Positions 1 to 13,500 of a DNA stretch of 64,000 nt are shown here, in pieces. The stretch spans positions 15,333,413 through 15,397,412 of the forward strand of contig CM065320.1 in assembly GCA_033032175.1 (NCBI GenBank), given 5' to 3'. Positions within the stretch are counted from its first letter, which is position 1. The number at the start of each line of letters is the position of its first letter. The position numbers were made by a program, and so were the translations under genes. Origin of the DNA: Saturnia japonica. Lineage: Eukaryota; Arthropoda; Insecta; Lepidoptera; Saturniidae. The notes under the pieces were generated by a model. That model did not search any database and had not been told where the DNA came from. It was given only the letters and a program-made list of their open reading frames with translations.

Positions 1-1194
1 GGTTTAGGTATCGTTGACGAAACGTCGAGGGTACTTTTTTGTACAGACACTATTTTTCATACATGTTGCTATTAAATTATGCTATCTGCATGGTCCGTGC
101 ACCATAGTTTTTGTTACTATATCGTACAATATCGGATCGTTATGTCAATTAAATTTAAAAAATAAAAGAACACTTATTGTGGCATAACTATAATAGTTAA
201 AGATATACTATCCCAACACTTTTTGTAAATAATGATGTGTTCAGTAAAGTCACAGTTTATTATTTTATTCTATAATCAATAGTTTTTGCAGCGCACGCGA
301 TGTAAAGAATATTTTAGGTAATTTTTTTACACCATGGGTTACATTATTAGAGTTTAATAGAGATCCCTATTTTTTTTTTTTATTAATATTACCTATGTCA
401 CTCTGGAATAGTGTAGCTTCACAACAGTGAAAGAATTTTTCAAATCGGTTCGGTAGTTTCGGAGCCTATTTAATGCAAACAAACAATCAAATCTTTCCTC
501 TTTGTAATATTATTATAATTATAATATAAAAATGTAAAATATTAGTAATTAGTATAGATAACAAAAAAATATTTAAAAAATAATAATAAAAAAGTCATAA
601 AAATAAAAATAAATGTTCATTAAAATAATAATATTCAAACGTTTTTTTATAATTTTCTTTTTTTAGTAACCTGACGCAAATAGAAGGGTTTATTCGTGTG
701 TATTATAATTTTTAATTTTGAAATTTTTGTTAAATGCCCGTGCGAAGCCGGGGCGGGCCGCTAGTATTTAATAAAAGTGGAAAACACTAATGAATTCTGA
801 AGTATTTCTTATCTGAAGACCCGTGATTCTGTAGTTGATAGGAGGCCTTGAACCATTCATTTATAGCCATTCACAACCCATTCGTGCGCAACGCGATTTT
901 TTTTTTATTCAATGGTCATCATAGTTGGTTCCACTCAATACTGTCATGGTCGGGTACTTTGTTTATATACTGAGATATAAACGTGAGATTGTACTATCAA
1001 TACCTACTTTGAAGGTTAAATACAGAAGACAAACAAAACTTATCAAATGCTATAAAGGGTTCTTGGATTCCTTTTTGTCGATAATTAATATATTATCAGT
1101 AAATTTCTGGCCATTTATTCTCATTGAGATGTCTTGTATTGTGTAAAGTTATTTTATAATAACTCGGCAAATTGATAGTACTATCTCTGATGAT
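1..1194. other. AT-rich DNA with interspersed repeats upstream of PAT exons
   Basis: No coding exon recognised. Positions about 345-545 resemble a common lepidopteran repeat (GTGTAGCTTCACAACAGTG, then AAATCGGTTCGGTAGTTTCG). A GC-rich end (GCGAAGCCGGGGCGGGCC) finishing in CTAG at 761-764 followed by T looks like a Helitron 3' terminus. The rest is simple AT-rich sequence. Confidence 0.5.
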
Positions 1195-1560
1195 ACGCGC
1201 AGTGCAATTCAAACACAATGGTGATCACCGCATGATCGGCTATCCAACGGCAGTCGCCGCTGTCATGCTGGCCTGCTTAAATATCTATTCGCGTTACGCT
1301 TGAAAGACCCGATGTCGTAAGAAGGGCACACATTGGTAGGAGATGGTTCTACAGTTTCACGGAACGACAAAGGTAAGACATAGAGACCTTTTTAATTCGT
1401 GTCGGGTGGGAGATCACCGTAAAACTATCACTCCGAAGCCTAACGTGTGTGGTTCTGTTGTGAAAAATAGAAAAAAAATTTAGATTGAACAGCTCTTCAA
1501 AACAATCACCATGCTACAGACTGTAGAACACGTGCATGAAGGTAATGTTATTGACCGTCA
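1195..1560 (+). repeat. Degenerate lepidopteran interspersed repeat carrying the candidate PAT start codon
   Basis: The order GCTTGAAAGACCCGATGTCGT, then GGAGATGGTTCTACAG, then TTGAACAGCTCTTCAAAACA, then CACCATG..TGTAGAACACG follows a repeat that is very common in moth and butterfly genomes. Other partial copies in this window are near 13270-13420 and 30440-30560, each with the TTGAA..AGCTTTT and GAACAC..CCAT blocks. Confidence 0.6.
1511..1541 (+). CDS. Tentative first coding exon of the PAT transporter
   Basis: ATG in good context (CACCATG) followed by MLQTVEHVHE and a GGTAATG donor, ending in phase 1. It joins in frame to the next exon if that exon uses its second acceptor AG (at 1731-1732). 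The next exon has no in-frame Met and its frame hits a stop upstream of the acceptor, so some upstream start is needed. However, this ATG sits inside a widespread lepidopteran repeat (see 1195-1560), so it may be a chance fit. The true start could lie elsewhere upstream, possibly outside the window. Confidence 0.3.
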
Positions 1561-4500
1561 TTGATTAGTCAAGGGATAGTGTGTGTTTAAATTTTTAATA
1601 TCGTTTACAGAGATTCTTTTCTGCAACTCACTCTTTCAGCCAGTTCTGTTCCCACTCTTTAACTTTTACAAGACTTTTTTATAGTGTAATATGAACTAAG
1701 CGTATACACAATTGATTTATTTTATTACAGAGCGGACCTAACAAGCAATCCCGGTTTTCAATCCTCCTTAAGCATCACATCAAAAGGTAATACTGACGAA
1801 AAACCGTACAATCCATTTGAACACCGAACAGTTGAACATCCGAACACGTAAGTTTACAATTTTGTTTCTAACCTCTATAAATTATTTCTTATGGATTTTT
1901 AATGGCAACGCCATGTCTACCTTATATTTAACTGACACGATAGCTTTTAGATTGTTTATTTAGTTCATTTAAAGATCTACTGCTAAAACGAATATTAGAT
2001 CAATAAAACTGACAACAATGGCAATGCACCAAATTCTGAAGATGAAGATATACATACAAAGGATAGTAAATAAAATAATTAACGTGTCGATCTGACCCCA
2101 TATTTAGATACTAAAAACATAAAGCAAGAGGAAATAAAACCATAAATAACATTTTACATAACACAAAAGGCATCCTTAGAATTAAATACTGTACGGTGAT
2201 GTACCATATCATTTTTGTCCTTGACTCCTTTCGCTTATCACTGCCACATTCTCTTATTTTTAAATATGTGATTAATCAAATTGACTGCGACGATAATATT
2301 TGAGACCCTAAGTTCAGCTATTGCTGTGGAATTGAGGAAGTACAGTGGAATGTAGCGCCATCAGCATACGTATTTCTATCATAAAGCAACAATACTCGCA
2401 CTACTGTATTTAATGGCATGATGGTAGTAGAGCATTATAAATACTTGAAAATATATCACCAAGCTAAATATAGGTGTGTTCCGGCAGTCGCACTTGAAGG
2501 CCAATCCTCCCAAAAGGCTTCTAGGTTAATAGGTTTTTGATTTTGACAGGACAGAGATTTTGACTAAAACGCCTAAACCTAAAGAGAATTAAAAAAAAAT
2601 ATACAGCTCCAACTAATTACAAATCATATCAGCACCAGTTATTTTTTTACCAATTACAGGTTTCGAAAAAAAGAGTTGTTTTAGGTTTTTCGGCTTTATT
2701 TTCTTTTCAAATTCAAACAGCTGGAATTAAGTTAGGAAACTGTTTTCATGCCAAGTCTTCCTACGATCCTTAGTAAATTTTCCTTACCGAACCTCGAGAT
2801 GAGAAGCTTGTTGCTTGATCAAATACTACTATTTAATAATAATAATATTTGCCAAAATTTTGATTTTATCAAAATTGTTAATCAATAATACTGACATATA
2901 TCGTACCGTTCACGTTGTAAACGGGAGAGACCCACAAGAGTTATCTACTCGTATCTATTTCTTGTAAGGCAAACAATACTGGTGAGCGTGCACCATTATA
3001 TATAATCACGAAATTATAATTATAACAAGCTAAATTATTAAAAAGATAACAAAAAACCCGTCTGAAAAAATATCACAAATTTTTTTTTTCTATCTTGTAA
3101 GCCAGACATCGTACTTAAATATTATATTTCCTATGTCACTCCCACAATTGAGATGAATATAATAACACCTCGTATGCTAAAATCCATCGAGCCGTCTAGG
3201 ACTACAGAGTGTGCTAAAGAAATAGACATACATACACACGCCCGAAAAACATATCCCTCCTTTCCGCAGTCGGGTAACAATTATGTTGTAGAAATAGGAC
3301 TACCTATTTGCCACATCACCTGCATTGTTTTAGAAATTCATAAACCAGATTACTATGTCTGATAGCCAACTCAATAATTAATTTAATTTTTTTTATTCTT
3401 CATTTTGATTCATATTACTTAGCTGTTTTACTTAATTACTTTACCTGCTAATATTTTATACGTTTCGAACGCTGGTTCACCTGAATACATTAGTGCATTG
3501 GAGTTGGCGGGGAATATGTTGAAAAGCTATTTATGAACTTTATTCCTATTCAATTTTTCATTTCACTAACAATTCTTGGAATAGTCCACGTATTAATTTT
3601 TCATTCTTACCTTCTTTAATTATTGCCCTTAATTGTATAATATTTGTAATCCGTGGGCAACAAAGTTGTTTATATCATAAGAACAGTATATAAAGTGTAA
3701 AATTACTTTCATCTATGTTTAGGTATATTCGTTTATTGTCCTAGATAAAGAGAAGAAAAACTACTTCTAACCTTTCTATTGAACGAGGTCGTTCTTGAAA
3801 CTACTATATTGTGATTCTAACAATAACCTAATTATAAGATAACTCCACAGAGGATGATTAAATAATCATATTACCTAGTTCACCAATTATTACATAGAGC
3901 TTATAAAGTGTATTTATATAGGTACTACATTCGTATATTTCTTTATACTTTGAATAGCAATATCTTTAGTTCTCTATTACACAAGCCTTATCTATCCAGT
4001 CTTCGTTCATCTGAGTCATTCAATGATCCAACAAGCTACTTGAACTAAACAGGTCCAAAGAGCTAAGAAAACGTATCGAATATATAATACAAAACCAAAT
4101 CTTTTTCTCTAGTTTTGACCATAGCAATTGTGACCCGCTTTGAACCCGGTTTATATGATTTGTTCAGTCATGCACGATACACACTTAGTTTGAAATCGGT
4201 TTTACATGTACTTATTAAAGTAAAAACCGGTTCTCTTTCGGTATTCCTCGAAGCGGTTCGACACGTACCGGTTCACGAGGTATTCGAACTTAGTCGCCGG
4301 GTCCTTTTAATGTGTTTGTATCACTTAACATCGAATGAACATGCTCGTTTGCTATTTGAATTTAGTGTTTTGAAATAGCTTCATCTTACTGATATAAATA
4401 CAACCTATCCATTCATAGAAGCCTAGCAAAATTTATTTACCTAGTTCAATGACAATTTTTACCCGACTGCGAAAAAGGAGGGTTATTATATTTTTCGAGC

Positions 4501-7500
4501 GTATGTATGTATGTATGTCTATGTCTTTGGCACGCTCTGTATCCTAAACGTTTTGATGGATTTTAACATACGAGGTGTCGTTAGATTCATCTTAATTTTA
4601 GGAGTAACATAGGCCATATAATGTTAAAGTACAAGGTCTGGAAATAAAATAATAAGCAAAAAAGTAAAAAAAAATTGTCAAATGTTTTTGTTGCAGTCGG
4701 GTTTTTTTTTTTGTTTCCTTTATGATAGTTTAGCTTGTTAGATAAAATATTTTAGCAAACACATGTAGCACTGGCTATCGTCACATAGTGAGTATAATAA
4801 ATGTGGAAATAAAATGAATTAGCCACGTGCTACACCTAAATTTGTATTCAAACACGTTTTTTATACGATTACTTTTGTATAAAATTAAGATTAAACACAT
4901 ATTATGTTTTAAAGCGAAAATGGAGTGTTCAACACAGTAACACCGTTTCTTTTACGTAAGGTACTAGTACAATAATGACAGGAACTAATGTCCTTTTTAA
5001 CCGGTACTTAAAAAAAAAACGGAGGGTTTTGTTTTTCAAGCGTTATACAGAGTGTCCGATAATGAATGGATAACCTTGAAATGGATTATAGCAGAACTTA
5101 TGGCCCTTCAGAAAAAAATATATGCTAAGATATGATTTTTTTTAATAAAAAACTACAAATTTTTACCTTGTTTTACATTCTTGTACACTGCGACCACAAA
5201 TTACTGAATTCTATCTGTTTTTTGTTGATCTATTATTATATGCTAATTATGCCAATCGATAAGCAGTAAATAGTTTGACTAGCTATTGTACTATTTAAAA
5301 AAACATGAATTAATTTTTCTGTGAGAAATTTACTAAAATATTTTTTTTACAAATTTTAAGCTTCTTGGGTATAAAAAAGTACGAAAACATGAGTGACCAA
5401 TAATTTTAAAATAATGTCGGTTTGAGTAGATTTCATAATGGTATAATTAATTACTGTATCTTATGTAAATAGTGAATTATTGCTATTAAAGTAGAAAAGG
5501 AGCAAATTTGATTAAATAACAAAATATTTAATATGGGAATATTTTTATATTCAACTGCACCTAACCATTTGAAGTTTAATAAAAAACAACATTTAACATT
5601 AATATTACTTCATTTGGTATTACATAATTCATAATAAATGTTCAAATTGTTTGCCATTCATTATTATGCAGGCTCTGCATCTACGGAAAATACTCTAAAA
5701 AAATTTATAGTATGCGAAACTACTATATTTCTATTGGATACAACAATTAGGCATATTATTTATTTCAAAATGTTAAAGCGTAAGATCAAACTTGGTATGT
5801 CTGGTCAATTAGATTATGTGCCATTATCAAGAAGTAAAAAAATATTCCTTCATAAAATAAAACCACAATATTTGTTTTTATTTTTATTTGCCGTCTACCA
5901 TTTTTTTTTTCAGGTAATAGCCCTGAAACTACACTATATTTGATATAAAAATAGTTGGCAACCCTACATGGCGTTCGTGATGCAGTCGAGCACAAATACG
6001 AGTTTTTGATTGATACTGAAATTGTGTAATTTTTAGAAATTTATATTATATAAAATCCTAGATCTGATATAATGACTGCGCATATTTATTCAAAGAGAAT
6101 TTATTCTCAGAAACTTTATTTACAATTTAAATTCTATGAGTGGTATTAAAAATTGTATTCTTGTTTAAAGCTATGAGAATAATTAATATTAATGATAAAT
6201 TTTTATTCTTGTTAGTGTACATATGTTTTTATAGTTATTTTTAATAACAGTTGTTTATTTAATATGTATAGTAGTTAGCTTTATGTTGGTATCGCGTGGG
6301 AAGCATTTTTGCTGTGGGAAGATAATTAGCATTTTTGATTCCAATGTCAATCGTCTGGAGTTACCTACATATATTTAATTGTTAGCTTACGACTATTATT
6401 TTGTACGTACATTATTTATTCTACATATAATGCAGAAATAAACATAAAATAGATATTATTGTTTACTTTATTAATACGTCATATTAGCAAAATATATCTA
6501 CATATGAATTTTTAATTATGTATTTGAATTTCATAAAAAAAAAGTTTAAATATATAACCTATACTCGTACTTATGAAATACCACATGGCTTTACACTATT
6601 GTTTTTTTTTTCTATGATTATACATAGGTTTATTTACAATTTTTTGTCGATTTAAGGAGTTGTGTTCCCTATAAGAACAAAAATTCATTAGTGTCATGGA
6701 TAAACCTAATATATTCCTCGTCATATTTTTAAAAATAGTTTTAAGGTGGCAATCAAAGATACGGCCCGGCTCTTGATAAGCTAGTGTAACCAATTACGCA
6801 GGTACACTAGCGCGTTGCCAGACACTTAAAAGTTGCTTAAACTTTGAATATTCCAAATATAATCATTATATAGCCACTTATTATATGGTTTTATTAACTT
6901 GCTTTGTTAGTATGAGTCAAAACTTGCAAATAAATTTTAACTCAGTTAAATCCACAAACTGACTGAGTTGAAATTTTGCATACACGTTTGGATGACAATG
7001 CATGGTTAGCTAAGTGACGTCATTTTAAATTATCTATATTGCGGACTCACAAAGATGACGTCCCAGTTATTTTTTATACACTCCCATGATATGGGTGTCA
7101 AATAAAAGGGTTTGTTGAGAGGAATACGAAAAAAATTATTGACTTTTTTTTTAAACAAGCTTATATCCGATATTTCACTTGCATAATAATAATAATTTTA
7201 AATGCTTGTAGCGCAAAATAAAAAAAGGGAGAAAAAGGAATTTAAACCAATTTTTTTTTCTTTCTTTTTAAATTATTAGAATTGAAGTCGTTTATTTGTT
7301 TGTTACCTTTGAATCTGCTTTCTTTCTTGTTTCTTTTTACTCATTATAATTCTATTTATCAAGTAGTCTACACTTTTAATTAAAGTAGCACTGAGCAATG
7401 CCCTCTGTCTATTTCTCTTTACTTGTTTTAGTGTTTATAATATAAATGTTCAAATAAATAAATAAAAACTTTCCAACAGGACTATAGGGTCGATCGCTCA

Positions 7501-10500
7501 CCTCCTGAAAGCATGCCTAGGATCAGGTATCCTAGCTATGCCGGCAGCTTTCAAGAACGCTGGTCTAGTCACAGGAGCGATTGGCACATTGATAGCTGGT
7601 TTCATCTGTACTCATACCGTGCATATATTAGTAAGTTGGTCTTTATATATTTTTTATATAGTTTCACTTGTTGTATGCGAATTTTACGCATTAATTTTAA
7701 ATTTTACATTATCAATCTGGTATCACAAAACTCAGTGTGGCAACATCGAGTGAAGCTAATTTTTCTACTACTATTAATAAGTTGGTATGTCAAGTGAGAG
7801 TTTTTTAATAAACTATCTAAAATAAAACAAAGTGTTTAACTGTGAAAGGTAATTTATTTAACCACGAACGTACCAGTGTAGACTATAGTTGTTTTTGTTT
7901 GCCGATTGCTTTGCTCTGATAATTACGGCTCAGCATCATAAAGTTGCAGTGCTTCTTCTTCTTCTTGTTTTGGCGCCGCAAAAAGCAATTGCCAGTGTCA
8001 ATGTTTTAAAGCCTTCGTTAAATATACTTTTACGATCTGTTACAACCCGATTAAAAAGATAGAAAAAAAATCCTGTTCCCGAAATATCTCGAAGCAATAA
8101 GAAACTTCTCAGGATATCGAAATTCATAATGTTTGCGTCATAAGCAACCGCGGCGCATGTTTGTATAAACATCGCAGTTTACACACACATGTACAGGGTT
8201 TATCGCCTCGATTAAGTTATCAAGTGGGCATTAAAAGTAAACACAAATGAAAAGTTCGCGACGCTTCACGATGTTTCTGCGGTCGTTTAGTGTAGGTATA
8301 TAAGCGACTCGGGCACGGCGCCGAGACAGTTCAGTAGTGCTATTTTGTAAAATACCAACTCGATGTCGAGCCTCACTCATGTGACATATTTCACTTAGAC
8401 AGTAAATTTACTTTACCTTGGATCGGCATTCTTTTAAACACATTTCATGTAAACATATTATGTTTATTAAATAATTTTAATCCACGTATATCAATACCTT
8501 GACGGCGATTCTCGTTTAAACCTAAAGAATATGCTTCTTTAAGAAAAATTAATACACGAAGTAACGAGACATAATCGTACCTACTTATTATTTATATTAC
8601 TTAGAAATGAAAATGCTTTTATTATAATTGCAATTTTTACAACTAAATTATACTATAACAATTATGTCCAAATATTATTTCACACTAAACTCGATACTTC
8701 TAGGGCTACTTTTAAAATGACAAGTGGATTCGACCTTCGAAGGTGTTGAAACTCGACGATCGAGCCGGGTTCCCTATAGAATACCGAACCCATACATTTA
8801 ATGACAACATTCTCACACTTGACAGTTCATTTCATTTCCGTATTCGCGGATGTGGCGCCACCGTTACTTTCGAGTTTTAGAGAATACAAATTTAATACCG
8901 CAGATTCAGCTGTCGTGGTCTTATAACGTTGTTACAGAATAGCACTATTGTTTCGAATTACAAAGTGATAACAACAAGCGATAAAACGAACCGAAACCAC
9001 AGTGTAATAAATAACAGTGTTATGAGTTCGTGTAATTTGTAACTGTGTGGAATTCAATAAATCTTCCTCGCGTCAATCATCGCCATTTTTAATACCCACG
9101 GGTGTAACAATACAAAGTGGGTTCTTCTGTCAATATTGTACTTACTGTACTTACATAAATAAAATAAAAACAATTTTTAACATTTTTGGCTGTCTGTCTG
9201 TTTGTTCTGGGTAATCTCCGAAAAGGTTGAACAAAGAAACAAACAACCCTTTGGTTGCATAAATACATCACATCATTTATTCGCATCCCGGCCGCGTCCA
9301 GATTGTTTGGGTCAGGAGCCATGTAGGAATCATTGGCAGCGAAACTGCAGATATTGCAGCAAATAGAGCTACAAAATTACACAGAACTTTTGACTATACT
9401 CACTTCCCCATTACTTATATTAAGCGCACAAGAAGAGAACTACAACATTTGGCAAATCAGATATCAAAGCGAGCAACAAGGGCAGCACACGAAACAACAT
9501 CAAAACATTGTTCAAACATACACCAATAACTTTAACACTCACACAGGCACTCACATGTCACGCATACAACAATACTTGCATAGGTTCAAAATAATGAATA
9601 ACGATACAAGTCCCTCTTTTTGAGGATTTCCCACGTTTTGATAGAATTCGATTTGATCATGAGATCATTTGTGAAAACCTGAGGATATCGCCCTGCAACC
9701 TAAAGAGCCTCATGAGTAATGCGTCTACTTTAAGTTCGTATTTTAAACTGACAAACTCAATCATGAACAATTTAAAAATCTTAAATAGAATTTAAGCCGT
9801 TAAGTTACCCTTAGTATTAATCTATTTCTCATTGTGGATACTTTTCTATCATATTTATATATTTACCATAGATTTAAGTTTATTATTATATTTTAATGTA
9901 ACATTTTATGTCCGGTTCGATGGCACCATTAACCAATTACCATCTACCTATTTATTATCAACAACATCAACATCATTAATCATTCCACGGGCAACAGTCG
10001 CAGATGATAATTGTATCAAATCGCAAATATCTTCCCGACTGTGCCACATCATTTACTACTTGTCATTGCTTCGTATTATTCAAAACACAACATCGTGAAC
10101 AACAAATAAACAGGTGAAAAAACGCAAAAAAAAAAGGTTGAACTGATATGAACGGGACTTTCACTGGCAGATAGCTGACAATATAAGGAGAGATTTAGGC
10201 TTATTAGGGTAACACGCAAAAAGAAAAGCATTTCTATCTTTAAAATAACCGGCGAGCGACCTCCATAGGTGAAAATGAAGTCACCGCAATACAATCATTC
10301 TATAGTCCACGTAAGCAGAGCCGCGGGCACATATAGTAAACTATAAATAACAAATAGATTTTTTTAATCTGACGGGTAATTCCAAAGATTAGCGCATTCA
10401 AACAAAGAAACAATCTCTTGATCTTTATTTACCGTGAATGATGTCGCGCGCGGTTACCCGTGTAGTCTAAATTCAATTCATAAAATTGAAGTGTCTGTTT

Positions 10501-13500
10501 GTAAGTCAAAATAACAGTTTTTTTTTACTAAATGCATATAAAAGTATATACGATACCGATAACAAAAAGCCCATTTTTTTATCTCCGAAACGGTTGGACC
10601 GATTTTGACGGAACTTTCAATGAAATGAGACATATGCTCTCACTGACTATTTTGTAGGTTTTTTAAGGTGTACAATTATATACTACGTTAATTTGATATA
10701 TATCTTATGGTTTACTCAGCGTAAGCCATTTAAGTGCCCAAATTGATTCATCATAACAACTTTTTTTTTTATTTGCGTGCAACCATAATTATATTTCTAA
10801 AATAAAAGTAGCCTAAGCTACTCCTTATAACATCAGCTATTTATCATTTAAAGTTTCTTCAAAATCGGTCCAATAGTTTTGGAGAACACCCCTAACAAAC
10901 AGAGAGACAGACAATCAAAAATTTAAAAAAATGTTTAATTCTTATTGGTGTCTTATATACTTTCATAAGCATTTAGTAAATAGCTGGTGTTTTGACATTA
11001 CAAACAGACATTCCAATTTTATTAACTGTATAGATAAACAGCAGAGGTCGTGTTCTATTTAAAGGTGTGGTTTGTAACACACACAGACGCACGAGCCATT
11101 CTACTACATACACTGATTAACCTCGGTTCTGATCGAGAATGTCTATATTATGTAGATAGCTGAATGCGGCAGTGAACACTTGATATTACTTTGAGTAGAT
11201 TTCTGTTAGTTACTTCCTGTTCATAAAAATAATGAACCTCCATTGTTTCTTTCTTCTAAATCTCTTTTTTTTCGGTTTTCTGCCTTCGTAGGCAATTTTG
11301 TCAATGTCAAGTATGACAAATACCTACCCGTTATTGAATTTAGTTGCCTAATGTTCGGTGTACTGTCGTATAACCTGTGAGAATAATCCATAAAAAGGAT
11401 ACATTGAGACAACATAAAAGAGTAACAAATTTATAACATAACTAGCGATCGCCCTAAGCTCGAAATTCGACCTGCGACTTTTTGATCATTGACTATTTTC
11501 TGTTTTGTTTGAGGGGTCAAAGTTCAATGGCACTGGTCATGTTATGATTTGCAGTATTAATTAATTTAATTAATATATTAGTAACAGATATTACAGGTAA
11601 ATTTTAGCTTTCTGCGCTCCTTCTCCATACACTTTAACCATGCCAAACCTCAGTCTTCCGTGCACGCAATACGCTTAAAAAGGTACCGAAAGCTTTTGCT
11701 TCGAGTAATAATATACTTATAGACTCTTGCTATGGAAACTGAAGGGATAATATGAAACTTAATATGTTAAACATATACTTAAATAAAAAGCATAACTATA
11801 ATCTATCTAAAGCGACACGAACAAAGGACACATTACAATTTTATATTATTACGATAAATAAAGACACTAAATATTTCAATAAAAGTAGAATACACAATTA
11901 TGTAAGTAATGTACTCAATAAACCCTTTCACTTAATCTTATAAATCTTCAAACATAGCTCTAACACGATGGCGGCATCCATGCTAAATCGGTCCATGGTA
12001 TTTTTATGGAAAAGTAAAATGCACGTTCCTAGTTACGATTTATAATTGATTTCACTTGTGCATATAAACCAAACTACGTCATGATGCACTTAATAAAATG
12101 TCATCAAAATTTCATAATAGAGAGGCAGATAACAAAAGTTTTATGAATTGAAATAAAAGCTTCGACGTGACAGTTCAAGATCCCGCCAAAAACTCCCCTT
12201 CTAAATCTCTTTGGAAATTTCTCTCTACTTATGCAAAAGTTATAAACAATTAAAGATTTTTAGTTTTAAAAAACCTACCAAATCATTTAAATAAAAAATA
12301 TGTTAAAAAAAATTGTATAGTTAATTTTTATTTATTTTTATAATACGTACGTATACTCATACGTATTTTAATTTTTATTCTAGAATTAATTTTTATACGA
12401 TTCTTTTTAATAAATAACTTCTCTATAAGAATATATTTATTTCATATATCTAGCAACAACAGTTTTTGAGTAATTTGTTAAAAACGAAACCTCCTTTTGT
12501 TTGCTATGCACTATGCCTAATGGCGCGCACAACAATGTTAATTTATATGTAGATACGGCACTGACGCTCTTTACATATCATCCTGAATGTTGGGTAATTG
12601 CTCTCAGTTCACTTTCGAGTTGATACCGGCGTGAGCGAGAAGAAACTTTTATCCTTTTTTAGCAACAGAGTTTTCGCCTTACGCTATGATTACCTATCTC
12701 TTATTTTTCCACATGCTGATATCAATATTTGTAACATATTGAAATTGTTTTTGGTGAGAGTAAAACGCATCTATTTATTCTTCTAATTCTTTATTTCTCA
12801 GTATACCAAGTCATCATACTAATTTTCGCGACCAATTCTTCGCCATAACAGCAGCTCGACTGTAGAATTCGCTTCCTATCAACATCCAACTAGCCAACTC
12901 TCGGGATTCCTTCAAGTATCTGCTAAGTAGGTTTTACTTGGAGCCGTTGAATATCGTCTAGATTTTTTTTACTAAATATTTAGCACATCTTGCAAATTAA
13001 ATACCTTTCTCTTGCTCCCCTGAAAGGCTGGTAGAGAATGCTTTTTAGCATTATGTCCTCCAATTGTACTTTTATATGCTATAAAGAATATAATATATAA
13101 CCCGAAAAAAACGAAACACCTAAAATCTGTAGCCAGTCAGTGCTGTATGCCAGCTTGCCTAAAAGTCTCCTTCACGTTACGCTCATAGGAGCCCATATCA
13201 GAGATATACTAGCCTTAAGACGTTTTCATAGCTTCACAGTTCGGCAAATAATGACACTGGTATCTTTTGGTTCGTGCGTAGAAGGAGGTTACCGTAAGCC
13301 GTAAGTTCTAAGCCCAGCGTGTATATGTTTTTATAGAAAGGAGAAGAGTGAATTAGTTTGAACAGCTTTTCAGAACACTCGCCATCGTATATATGGTAAA
13401 ACACGCTAAGTGCATCGGCTAGATATACTTTTTTCTATCATAGTGCATTGTAGATGGTTAATGGATACCATCATCTATGGACAGCTCTAACACTAGGGGC

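Larger units (their letters stand above)
1848..7479. other. PAT intron 2 (5.6 kb)
   Basis: Contains a SINE-body fragment (about 2475-2530), two ACCCGACTGC-type MITEs (3055-3275 and 4461-4702), a CGGTT motif cluster (4143-4273), and a truncated copy of the GGTGGCAAACAAGCATA-type repeat (about 6725-6825). The remainder is AT-rich with homopolymer runs; no exon recognised. Confidence 0.6.

Noticed and set aside
4115..4378. 87-codon frame in PAT intron 2
   Set aside because: Begins with TTG, not ATG, has no family resemblance and overlaps the CGGTT cluster.
7936..8172. 78-codon reverse frame before the promoter candidate
   Set aside because: No homology recognised, and includes a TTCTTCTTCTTCTTG simple repeat translated as Arg-rich sequence.
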